From: Bacteroidota bacterium
GTDB taxonomy: Bacteria; Bacteroidota; Bacteroidia; Chitinophagales; UBA10324
Length of the DNA: 7,758 nucleotides
Direction of reading: 5' to 3'
Assembly: GCA_003455275.1 (NCBI GenBank)
Contig: DMRR01000156.1
Location: 1 to 7,758 of the forward strand
Shown: piece by piece, positions 1-6,151 of the stretch
Layout of the letters: every line of letters begins with the position of its first letter
How positions within the stretch are numbered: position 1 is the stretch's first letter
Made by a program: the position numbers and the translations under genes
The notes under the pieces: model-generated
Seen by the model: only the letters and a program-made list of their open reading frames with translations
Told to the model about the DNA's origin: nothing
Databases searched by the model: none

Positions 1-692
1 ATTCATTTCGGCTTCCGCTGAGTGGAGTGCTTTCCATGCTTCCTTCAAAATACAAGCGAGTGGCGGCGTTGCTCAATTATTCTGACAGAAACTATTTGCC
101 CGCGCACATTTTTTCTCAGGAACAATACTTTTTTTCTTCGAATGAAATTACTGAACTGTTGATTGAGAATCCTTCGGATGAATATCGAATAGCAGTTGAT
201 GTTTCTACTCTCAACAGAAAACTTTCTGCCAAGGAATCACAAGCGCTTTTCGATTTGAAATATTATTTGAAAGATGATTTACTCGTAAAAGTTGATCGTG
301 CCAGCATGAAGTATTCGCTTGAAGTGCGCACCCCGTTTCTAGATTACAGGGTGGTGGAATTTGCCATGAACCTCGATGAAAATCTGAAACTGAAAAAAGA
401 TGTTTCAAAATTTCTCCTGAAAGAATTGCTCTTCGATTATGTGCCGCGCGAATATTTCAATCGCCCGAAACAAGGATTTGCCATACCGCTGAAACACTGG
501 CTTAAAAAGGAATTGAAGCACCTCGTTGATTTTTATCTTTCTGATGAAATGATTCAGAAGCATGGTCTGGTAAATCTTTCAGTCATCAAGAAACTTTTGA
601 AAAGATTTGCTGCCGGAGAAGAATTTCTCTATAACCGAATCTGGAACCTGGTGATACTTCATCAGTGGATGGAGATGGAATTAAAGAATTAA
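1..692 (+). CDS. asnB: Asparagine synthase (glutamine-hydrolysing), C-terminal part, 5' end outside window
   Basis: The reading frame is open from position 3 to the TAA at 690-692 with no stop, so the gene begins upstream; the GTG at 27 is only an internal codon. The visible part is the C-terminal synthetase (ATP-pyrophosphatase) domain, which in this family activates aspartate with ATP and amidates it using ammonia released from glutamine by an N-terminal domain not seen here. Recognisable signatures are YLKDDLLVKVDRASM (about 261-308), LEVRTPFLD (318-344), the RPKQGFAIPL stretch near 463-492, and the usual ending with LYNRIWNLVILHQWMEM. In Bacteroidota such AsnB-like proteins are frequent in polysaccharide clusters, where they may amidate sugar acids or intermediates instead of making free asparagine. 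The glycosyltransferase and methyltransferase downstream suggest that setting, but the substrate is inference. Family assignment is secure. Confidence 0.93.
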   Translation, partial: SFRLPLSGVLSMLPSKYKRVAALLNYSDRNYLPAHIFSQEQYFFSSNEITELLIENPSDEYRIAVDVSTLNRKLSAKESQALFDLKYYLKDDLLVKVDRASMKYSLEVRTPFLDYRVVEFAMNLDENLKLKKDVSKFLLKELLFDYVPREYFNRPKQGFAIPLKHWLKKELKHLVDFYLSDEMIQKHGLVNLSVIKKLLKRFAAGEEFLYNRIWNLVILHQWMEMELKN

Positions 693-727
693 GTTGTCGT
701 AAACACTCAACAAAAGACTGTTTCGAT

Positions 728-751
728 TTCATACTTTGTTCTTCATACTTT
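728..751 (+). repeat. Short tandem direct repeat TTCATACTTT
   Basis: The 10-mer TTCATACTTT occurs at 728-737 and again at 742-751, a 14-base period, in the 85-base gap between asnB and the glycosyltransferase gene. It could be a paired protein-binding site or a small duplication. Nothing else in the sequence decides between these. Confidence 0.5.
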
Positions 752-762
752 ATTTCAAAAAT

Positions 763-770
763 TATTTTTG
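763..770 (+). promoter_or_regulatory. Candidate Bacteroidota -7 element (TAnnTTTG) before the glycosyltransferase gene
   Basis: TATTTTTG matches the TAnnTTTG -7 consensus of Bacteroidota sigma factor promoters. A TTTG lies at 735-738, 24 bases upstream of it, slightly longer than the usual spacing of about 17-23. The start codon at 778 follows after only 7 bases, so a transcript from here would be almost leaderless. In AT-rich sequence such a match may arise by chance. Confidence 0.3.
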
Positions 771-777
771 ACCCAAC

Positions 778-1740
778 ATGTTCAATCAACTTCCACAGAT
801 AAGTATTGTAGTTCCGCTTTATAATGAAGAGGCCGGATTTCATTTATTGATTGAGCGACTCAATCTGCTGATAAAAAATTCTCCGCTTACAATTGAAGTT
901 GTGTTGGTAAACGATGGCAGCCGCGACAAAACTCCGCTGCTGATGAATGAACTCGCGCTCACCGACTCACACTACCAATGTGTTTTCCTCGCGCGCAATC
1001 ACGGGCACCAGCTTGCGCTCACTGCAGGGCTTGCTCAGGTGAGTTGCACCGATGCAGTGTTTGTGATTGATGGCGACTTGCAAGACCCGCCCGAACTTCT
1101 CGGAAGATTTTATGAAAAATATAAAGAAGGTTATGAAGTGGTGTATGGCGTGCGTCGGAAGCGAAAAGAAGGCATGGTAAAAAAATTTGCTTACTGGGCT
1201 TACTACCGCGTATTGAAAAATATTTCTACCATAGATATTCCTCTCGACAGCGGCGACTTCGCTATGTTCAGCCGCAGGGTGGTTGATCATTTGAACTCCA
1301 TGCCGGAGCGCAGCCGCTTCATTCGCGGAATGCGCACATGGATTGGGTTCAGACAAACCGGAGTAGAATATGAGAGGGACGCGCGCGCAGCAGGTGAAGC
1401 GAAATACACTTTCAAAATGCTTTTCAACCTTGCTTACAATGGCATCTTCAACTTCAGTGAATTTCCAATTAAGTTCATTACAAGACTCGGCATGCTAACC
1501 ATGCTCGGTGCATTTTTGTTTTTCATTTATGTGCTGGTGAAAATGTATCTCATTGGAGGCGTGCCTCCCGGTTATGCTTCACTCTTTCTGGCGATTTCGA
1601 TTTTCAGCGGTGTGCAATTGCTCGCGCTCGGATTGATTGGTGAGTATGTGCTTCGCATATATGATCAGGTGCGCAACCGTCCGCTTTTTGTAATTGATAA
1701 AGTGATTAAGAATAAAGAATTGCAAAAGCGTGGACAGTAA
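778..1740 (+). CDS. Family 2 glycosyltransferase, DPM1/GtrB-like, with two C-terminal membrane helices
   Basis: The 320-residue protein is a GT-A fold family 2 glycosyltransferase of the dolichyl/undecaprenyl-phosphate sugar transferase type. These move a sugar from a nucleotide donor to a polyprenyl phosphate at the inner membrane. Residues 8-18 hold the ISIVVPLYNEE start of the fold, 44-52 the VNDGSRDKT nucleotide-binding motif, 98-106 the DGDLQDPPE stretch containing the metal-binding DxD, and 157-161 the DSGDF motif. RxFIRG is at 180-184 and an RAAGEAKYT version of the usual RxxGxSKY follows at 203-211. Two hydrophobic helices, roughly 236-258 and 266-288, anchor the C-terminus. The ATG start places the first beta-strand where expected; no Shine-Dalgarno is seen. 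The next gene's start lies inside this gene's end, implying co-transcription with the methyltransferase. The donor sugar cannot be read from sequence. Confidence 0.93.
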   Translation: MFNQLPQISIVVPLYNEEAGFHLLIERLNLLIKNSPLTIEVVLVNDGSRDKTPLLMNELALTDSHYQCVFLARNHGHQLALTAGLAQVSCTDAVFVIDGDLQDPPELLGRFYEKYKEGYEVVYGVRRKRKEGMVKKFAYWAYYRVLKNISTIDIPLDSGDFAMFSRRVVDHLNSMPERSRFIRGMRTWIGFRQTGVEYERDARAAGEAKYTFKMLFNLAYNGIFNFSEFPIKFITRLGMLTMLGAFLFFIYVLVKMYLIGGVPPGYASLFLAISIFSGVQLLALGLIGEYVLRIYDQVRNRPLFVIDKVIKNKELQKRGQ

Positions 1741-2488
1741 TTATTACATCGAGTATTTCACGCTTGAGCGAAATCACTGGTGGTTCAAAGCGCGGTTAAA
1801 TATTCTTCGCTCGCAGGTTTCAACTTTCAGTTTATCACCCGACGCAAAAATTCTGAACATCGGAATTGCTACCGGCGCTACTTCTGAAATGCTTGAAGCA
1901 TTTGGCAAAGTGAAAAGCTCAGAGTATGACAAAGCGTGTTTTGATTTTGTGAAAGAAAAACTTCCGCAGCTTGATATTGACAACGGGTCCATTCTCGAAC
2001 TTCCTTATGCCGACAACTCGTACGATTTGGTTTGCGCATTCGATGTGATAGAGCATGTGGAAAATGATGCGCTTGCAGTGAGTGAAATGCTTCGCGTGTG
2101 TAAGCCGGGCGGCTGTGTGTTTGTAACTGTTCCTGCTTTTGAATTTTTATGGAGCGAACACGATGAGGTGAATCATCATTTCCGGCGCTATACAAAACGA
2201 CAACTGAAAAAACTTTTCAAAGAAAAATCTGAAATCAAGTTCAGTTCTTACTTCAACTTTCTTTTGTTCTCACCCATCGCGGGCTTCCGGATTTTATCGC
2301 GGCTTCTTCCGAAAAAATTTTTCAGAAAAAAAAATGAAGCCGGCTCTGACTTCAGTGTGTATCAGCCGGGCTTTACACAGAGTTTGTTTTACAGAATAAT
2401 GCTAAGCGAAAATATTTTGCTGAAGAGAAAAATCGGATTGCCTTTCGGTGTTTCGATTATGATTGCGGCGAAAAAGGTAGCGAGGTAG
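1730..2488 (+). CDS. Class I SAM-dependent methyltransferase (methyltransferase type 11)
   Basis: This 252-residue protein is a Rossmann-fold methyltransferase of the type 11 group. It begins at a GTG inside the end of the glycosyltransferase gene, an 11-base overlap; no ATG exists between that GTG and the upstream in-frame stop at 1703. The early ERNHWWFKAR motif (residues 13-22) is typical of this family and supports the start. The SAM-binding motif I is unusual, LNIGIATG at 42-49, where the family standard is LDxGCGxG. An acidic residue, E65, is present at the expected end of the second strand. SYDLVCAFDVIEHV (97-110) is the motif around strand 4, LRVCKPGG (121-128) the post-motif, and VPAFEFLWSEHDEVNHHFRRY (134-154) the substrate-side region. 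The partner is probably a glycan or lipid-linked intermediate made with the neighbouring genes; that is inference. The true acceptor is unknown. Confidence 0.9.
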   Translation: MDSNYYIEYFTLERNHWWFKARLNILRSQVSTFSLSPDAKILNIGIATGATSEMLEAFGKVKSSEYDKACFDFVKEKLPQLDIDNGSILELPYADNSYDLVCAFDVIEHVENDALAVSEMLRVCKPGGCVFVTVPAFEFLWSEHDEVNHHFRRYTKRQLKKLFKEKSEIKFSSYFNFLLFSPIAGFRILSRLLPKKFFRKKNEAGSDFSVYQPGFTQSLFYRIMLSENILLKRKIGLPFGVSIMIAAKKVAR

Positions 2489-2541
2489 AAAAAATATTTT
2501 CAATTCGTTTCTAAAATCATGGGCGGTACATAATCGCTTCC

Positions 2542-2554
2542 CGGCGAGGAGCCG
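2542..2554 (+). other. Small GC-rich hairpin before the DUF1801 gene
   Basis: CGGC at 2542-2545 and GCCG at 2551-2554 can form a perfect 4-bp stem with the 5-base loop GAGGA. It lies in a short GC-rich patch (about 2520-2555) in the 80-base gap after the methyltransferase gene and directly abuts a TAnnTTTG-like element. It is too short for a convincing terminator and could be chance. Confidence 0.25.
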
Positions 2555-2555
2555 T

Positions 2556-2563
2556 TAAGTTTG
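2556..2563 (+). promoter_or_regulatory. Candidate -7 element (TAnnTTTG) before the DUF1801 gene
   Basis: TAAGTTTG is a full match to the Bacteroidota -7 consensus, but no TTG/TTTG -33 element is seen 17-23 bases upstream. Only 5 bases separate it from the ATG at 2569, so a transcript from it would be leaderless or nearly so. The 10-mer GTTAAGTTTG (2554-2563) recurs on the minus strand before the T9SS-protein gene. Confidence 0.35.
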
Positions 2564-2568
2564 GAAAC

Positions 2569-2994
2569 ATGAACACACGCTCACAAATCAGTAATTATAT
2601 CGCCAGCCAGCCTGAACCAAAGAAGAGTGATATGCTTGCGCTTAACAAGCTCGCCCTTACGGTGTCACCAAAGTGCAAGCTCTGGTTTCTAGATGGCAAG
2701 GATGAGAAAGGTAAAGTTGTGACTAATCCAAACATCGGCTATGGCTCTTACCTAATTAAATATGCTGATGGAAAAACCCGTGAGTTTTACCAGGTAGGTT
2801 TCAGCATTAATACTTCTGGTATATCAGTTTACATCATGGGGATAAAAGACAAAAAATATTTATCTGATACTTATACAAATAAAATTGGTAAAGCGAGCGT
2901 AACCGGTTATTGCATAAGATTCAAAACTTTGAAAGACATCAACACACAGGTTCTCGCAGCAGCCATGCGTGATGGATTTGAAGCAAAGCAGTAA
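2569..2994 (+). CDS. DUF1801 domain protein (YdhG-like fold)
   Basis: This small cytoplasmic protein of 141 residues has no signal peptide or membrane segment. It matches the DUF1801 family: an N-terminal helical part with YIASQPEP (residues 10-17), a core GYGSYLIKYADG (57-68), the strand pair FYQVGFSINTSGISVYIMG (73-91), then KIGKASVTGYCIRFKTLKDI (105-124) and a closing helix. The length is normal for the family. The biochemical role of DUF1801 proteins is not established, so none is assigned. The ATG at 2569 gives a full-length domain and is the obvious start. The potassium channel gene starts 32 bases after the stop on the same strand, so the two may share a transcript; a functional link is not known. 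Confidence 0.85.
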   Translation: MNTRSQISNYIASQPEPKKSDMLALNKLALTVSPKCKLWFLDGKDEKGKVVTNPNIGYGSYLIKYADGKTREFYQVGFSINTSGISVYIMGIKDKKYLSDTYTNKIGKASVTGYCIRFKTLKDINTQVLAAAMRDGFEAKQ

Positions 2995-3026
2995 GTCATA
3001 CTTTTACTCTATTGAATTTATTAATC

Positions 3027-4019
3027 ATGAGTAAAAAATCTTCTGCCTTTCACGAACAGGAAATTAAGAATAGCGGGTTCAGTAATAACTCAAACCGCAA
3101 CCGTGCAATCAATGAGAATGGAGAGTTCAATGTCCGCAACATTGGTCTGCCGTTCTTTCGTCCATACGAAATATATAATCACCTCATCACCATGCCATGG
3201 CTGCGGTTCACACTTATGGTAGTACTCGGATTTTTTGTAATCAATTTTCTTTTCGCTTCAGTCTATTTCGTGATTGGTCCAGGCCATTTCCCGGGAATGG
3301 ATGCTTCTACAACTTTTAATAATTTTTTAGATGCATTTTTTTTCAGTGCACAAACACTCACTACCGTTGGTTATGGCAGAATCAGCCCCATAGGATTCTG
3401 GGCTAGTTCAGTTGCTGCACTCGAATCATTATTCGGATTACTTTCATTCGCGCTTGCTACCGGATTACTCTATGGCAGATTCAGCCGGCCGCAGGCAAAG
3501 ATTCTGCATAGCGCCATTGCACTGATGGCTCCTTACAAAGTGACGCAGCGCGGTTTTATGTTTCGTATCGCCAATATGCGGCGCAATATTCTTAATGAGG
3601 TTGAAGCCTCCGTTACAATTTCTTATATGAATGAAGAACCGAATGGTCCGATTCGCAGGTTTTATCCTCTGGAGCTGGAGATTAAAATGATTCGCTTCTT
3701 CCCACTGACTTGGACAATTGTTCATCCTGTTGATGAAAAAAGCCCGGTATATGGTTGGACAAAGGAAGACTTTAAAAAAGCAGATGTTGAGATTCTTGTT
3801 TCTCTTAAAGCATATGACGAAACATTTTCTCAAAATGTACACACCCGTTTCTCTTACCGATATGACGAAATAATATGGGGAGCAAAATTTATCCGAAACT
3901 TCGAACAGCATTCTTCAGGCTTCACTCATCATTACCTTGACCGAATTTCAGATTTCGAACATGCTCAGTTACCTGAACTTGTTTCTTCTGATGTTTTAGA
4001 AACAGAAAGACCTCTCTGA
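3027..4019 (+). CDS. Inward-rectifier (Kir/KirBac-type) potassium channel
   Basis: The 330-residue protein is a two-helix tetrameric potassium channel subunit of the prokaryotic Kir group in the inner membrane. After an N-terminal cytoplasmic segment with NIGLPFFRPYEIYNHL (residues 38-53, slide-helix region) come membrane helix 1 (about 60-83), the pore helix FFFSAQTLT, the selectivity filter TTVGYG (112-117), and membrane helix 2 (about 124-149) ending in the family motif ATGLLYGRFSRPQAKI (144-159). The rest is the immunoglobulin-like cytoplasmic domain, with WTIVHPVDEKSPVYGW at 229-244 and YDETFSQNVHTRFSY nearer the end. I chose ATG 3027 over the in-frame TTG at 3012, which adds only five residues. 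By motif alignment with animal Kir2.1, the pore position of rectification-controlling Asp172 is Phe141 here, so strong polyamine block is not predicted there. No separate promoter is clear, which fits read-through from the DUF1801 gene. Confidence 0.93.
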   Translation: MSKKSSAFHEQEIKNSGFSNNSNRNRAINENGEFNVRNIGLPFFRPYEIYNHLITMPWLRFTLMVVLGFFVINFLFASVYFVIGPGHFPGMDASTTFNNFLDAFFFSAQTLTTVGYGRISPIGFWASSVAALESLFGLLSFALATGLLYGRFSRPQAKILHSAIALMAPYKVTQRGFMFRIANMRRNILNEVEASVTISYMNEEPNGPIRRFYPLELEIKMIRFFPLTWTIVHPVDEKSPVYGWTKEDFKKADVEILVSLKAYDETFSQNVHTRFSYRYDEIIWGAKFIRNFEQHSSGFTHHYLDRISDFEHAQLPELVSSDVLETERPL

Positions 4020-4038
4020 AAAAAATCAAAGAGGTCTT
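4007..4038. terminator. Hairpin between convergent genes, candidate bidirectional terminator
   Basis: AAGACCTCT (4007-4015) pairs perfectly with AGAGGTCTT (4030-4038), a 9-bp stem with a 14-base A-rich loop. It covers the potassium channel stop codon (4017-4019) and ends 16 bases before the stop of the convergent T9SS-protein gene. The position between converging genes strongly suggests termination for one or both. Neither side has a long T run, so classical intrinsic termination is not certain. Confidence 0.55.
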
Positions 4039-4054
4039 ATATGAATTAGTTAAA

Positions 4055-5926
4055 CTACTTACTGACGATGAATCTGCTTCTGAAAATATTTACGCCGTCA
4101 TTCACTTCCACGAGATAAACTCCATCAGCAAAATTTTTCACATCAACTGTTGAAGAAGTTCCGCTGAACTTTCCGGTAAATAAAATTCTTCCTGCCGCAT
4201 CATAAATTTTCAATTGAGCATTGCGAACATTTTCTTTTGAGGAAATAGTCAACACATCATTTGCAGGTGAAGGATAAACAGTGAGATTGTTGGAAGAAGA
4301 AATTTCGTTGATGCCGCCCCAAATCACAGAAGAAGAACCACTGTTAGTATTCACATCAATAAAATTTTGAATGTAACCTGAAGTGCCGAACATATTATTG
4401 GTCATCACTTTTACGCTTTGTAAGATATTCATGTCTATCACTCCGTCATTACCCGCAAATCCAAAAGTAATTTTTGCAATTTCTCCAAAACCATTTTTAG
4501 TAATATGATTTGTTCTAGCAAGAGCTATTGTGAGGAAGCCGTTTACCTCATCATTATGATAGAAAGAAATTAAATTGGGATTACCAGTTGTATCTAGCCA
4601 AGAACCAGAAAAATCTATCATGATAGAACTTCCTTCAATTAAGCTGGGGTCATATTGAATAGTAAGTGATATTCCGTAAATATTATTTGCCGGAGTTGAG
4701 TTGGTTCCAAGATTTACAGTTGCAACTCCTGTATCATTCCAACCATCATAAATTGAAGAACTAAATGATATTCCCAAATGTGGCGCACTTGCAGGCACCA
4801 ACTGCATTTGCGATTCCACATTGTGCGGATGCGAAACCATTCCGAAATTTTGTGTTACTGCCTGAACATCCAAATCATTAATCACTCCATCGCCGTTGCA
4901 GTCAGCATTTTTCAGATTCACCATATCGTTCAAATACATGTTACCCGTGAATGTGCTTGCATGTGTTCCCCAATCATCGCAATCCTGCGAAGTGAAATTG
5001 GTAGTTGCTCCGGTGCGCACTGTTCCTGTATCTCCGTAGTAAAGTGCAATGGCAAGAATGTCGTCGCCATCCACATTGCCGCTTCGGTTTGCATCACCGG
5101 GCCATACACTGCAATCCACTACATTGGTAATTACAGCAAGTGTATCAGTGTTTGTTCCGTCAGTGTAAATCACTGAGCCGATATACAAGCCCGGAGTTGA
5201 GAAGATGTGCCACGGCACCATGTCAGTGCTTGTGTTTGCAATACCGGAAGAAGGATCTCCGAAATTCCACAGCACATTTGTTACTCCTGAAAAGTTGTAA
5301 TAGAAATGAGTGGTATCGCCAGCACAAGGGTTTGCCATGTAACTGATAGAAGCACTCATGCAGTTAGTGCTGACATTTATTATCTGCGATGTTGTGTCGC
5401 TCTGTGTTCCGTCTGAAATGATAAGTGTTACTGTAAAATTTCCAGTGGAAGAATAATAGTGATATGGGTTCAAGAGATTACTTGTATCAGCGCTTCCGGA
5501 AGATGGTTCACCAAAAGTCCATTGGTAGGAAAGATTATTTCCAATGGATTGGCTAATGAAACTGAAACTCATGGAGCCACCACACTGCGCATTGAATGCA
5601 GCTCCGAAACAATTTGCGCTTATTGTAATCACTTGTGTTTCAAATGCCCACTCCGCACCGATGTTGTCGAAGTGAGTGACATAATAAGTTCCGGGAGTTG
5701 TGTAGATATGAAAAACAGTATCATCAAAAGCCATGTTCGGATTTCCGCTTGTGGTATCGCCGAAATCCCAACTGTGAACTGCACTTAAATCAAGAGCATA
5801 AAACCAAACTGTATCACCCGCACAAGCATTGCTGTGAGTGTAGTTAGCATAGCAAGCTTTTGATTGCTGATTGATTCCTGCAACAAAAAGAACTGAAAGT
5901 AGAATTTTAATGTAAAAGCTTTTCAT
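4055..5926 (-). CDS. Secreted multidomain protein: PKD-like repeats, dockerin-like loops, cohesin-like domain, T9SS type A sorting domain
   Basis: The protein has 623 residues from ATG 5926. Residues 1-24 are a signal peptide (charged start, hydrophobic core, SKA|C cleavage), which decides the start; the open frame continues upstream to 6076 but would bury the signal. Three PKD-like repeats follow (about 25-105, 106-188, 189-272), each opening with a Cys pair (C25/C35, C106/C115, C189/C201) and carrying a W-x-F-G motif (WDFGD, WTFGE, WNFGD). Two calcium-loop motifs of dockerin/EF-hand type come next, D278-N280-S282-N284-D289 and D342-N344-D346-V348-D353. Residues about 384-528 resemble a cohesin-type beta-domain (IQYDPSLIEG, LTIALART, GFGEIAKITF). 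Residues 548-623 are a classic T9SS sorting domain (LTVYPSPANDVLTI, YDAAGRIL, DGVYLVEV), which directs export across the outer membrane and surface attachment. No catalytic domain is seen, so an adhesive or scaffold role is inferred. It is transcribed divergently from the DUF6089 gene. Confidence 0.88.
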   Translation of the reverse strand: MKSFYIKILLSVLFVAGINQQSKACYANYTHSNACAGDTVWFYALDLSAVHSWDFGDTTSGNPNMAFDDTVFHIYTTPGTYYVTHFDNIGAEWAFETQVITISANCFGAAFNAQCGGSMSFSFISQSIGNNLSYQWTFGEPSSGSADTSNLLNPYHYYSSTGNFTVTLIISDGTQSDTTSQIINVSTNCMSASISYMANPCAGDTTHFYYNFSGVTNVLWNFGDPSSGIANTSTDMVPWHIFSTPGLYIGSVIYTDGTNTDTLAVITNVVDCSVWPGDANRSGNVDGDDILAIALYYGDTGTVRTGATTNFTSQDCDDWGTHASTFTGNMYLNDMVNLKNADCNGDGVINDLDVQAVTQNFGMVSHPHNVESQMQLVPASAPHLGISFSSSIYDGWNDTGVATVNLGTNSTPANNIYGISLTIQYDPSLIEGSSIMIDFSGSWLDTTGNPNLISFYHNDEVNGFLTIALARTNHITKNGFGEIAKITFGFAGNDGVIDMNILQSVKVMTNNMFGTSGYIQNFIDVNTNSGSSSVIWGGINEISSSNNLTVYPSPANDVLTISSKENVRNAQLKIYDAAGRILFTGKFSGTSSTVDVKNFADGVYLVEVNDGVNIFRSRFIVSK

Positions 5927-5941
5927 AAAAAAATGTTTGTT

Positions 5942-5949
5942 CAAACTTA
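5942..5949 (-). promoter_or_regulatory. Candidate -7 element for the T9SS-sorted protein gene
   Basis: On the minus strand this reads TAAGTTTG, a full TAnnTTTG match ending 15 bases before the ATG at 5926. No TTG is found 17-23 bases upstream of it. It lies inside the same GTTAAGTTTG 10-mer seen before the DUF1801 gene. Position favours a real promoter; the missing -33 box weakens it. Confidence 0.4.
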
Positions 5950-6071
5950 ACAGCATGATAAAAGAAATTGATTTTTTATAATCCAATTTTCTTACACCCT
6001 CACAAAAAAATCTTTGATCAACACTTGAATAAACTAAAAAATATAAAAGAATTTCAAACAGTAAATGATAG

Positions 6072-6079
6072 TACATTTG
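6072..6079 (+). promoter_or_regulatory. Candidate -7 element for the DUF6089 gene
   Basis: TACATTTG fits TAnnTTTG and lies in the 225-base divergent intergenic region (5927-6151), 72 bases before the TTG start at 6152. The same 8-mer serves as the -7 element of the stronger carA promoter. No good -33 TTG is seen at the right distance. The remainder of this intergenic region is AT-rich, and I see no repeats or RNA gene in it. Confidence 0.35.
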
Positions 6080-6151
6080 GGAACCCTTTAAGAAATAAAT
6101 CGTAAAGCCGATCGTTATAGAAAACCTCTACAAGTAAATTTTTCTTTTTCC

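Noticed and set aside
967..1356. 129-codon open frame opposite the glycosyltransferase gene
   Set aside because: It overlaps the catalytic domain motifs of the real gene on the other strand and shows no recognisable family; a shadow frame.
2554..2560. Integron attC-like core site (GTTAAGT fits GTTRRRY) before the DUF1801 gene
   Set aside because: No matching inverse core or second attC site is seen on either side of the gene, and the motif is better explained as part of a -7 promoter element.
2519..2568. Possible small RNA or tRNA remnant in the GC-rich patch
   Set aside because: Only a 4-bp hairpin is found; no cloverleaf, CCA end or other RNA signature is visible.
3012..3026. TTG start for the potassium channel, 15 bases upstream
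   Set aside because: It adds only MNLLI before an ATG that is followed by the usual hydrophilic N-terminus; ATG 3027 is preferred.
3465..3911. 148-codon open frame opposite the potassium channel gene
   Set aside because: It is wholly antisense to a clearly conserved Kir coding region; its protein has no recognisable domain and looks like a frame shadow.
5849..5863. Lipoprotein lipobox at SKAC in the T9SS-sorted protein
   Set aside because: The residues before the Cys (Q-S-K-A) do not fit the L-[AS]-[GA]-C lipobox; ordinary signal peptidase I cleavage after Ala24 is a better reading, and T9SS cargo uses that route.
5927..6076. 50-residue N-terminal extension of the T9SS-sorted protein
   Set aside because: It would place a signal peptide internally; the Met at 5926 starts a proper signal sequence, and a -7 element lies inside the extension.
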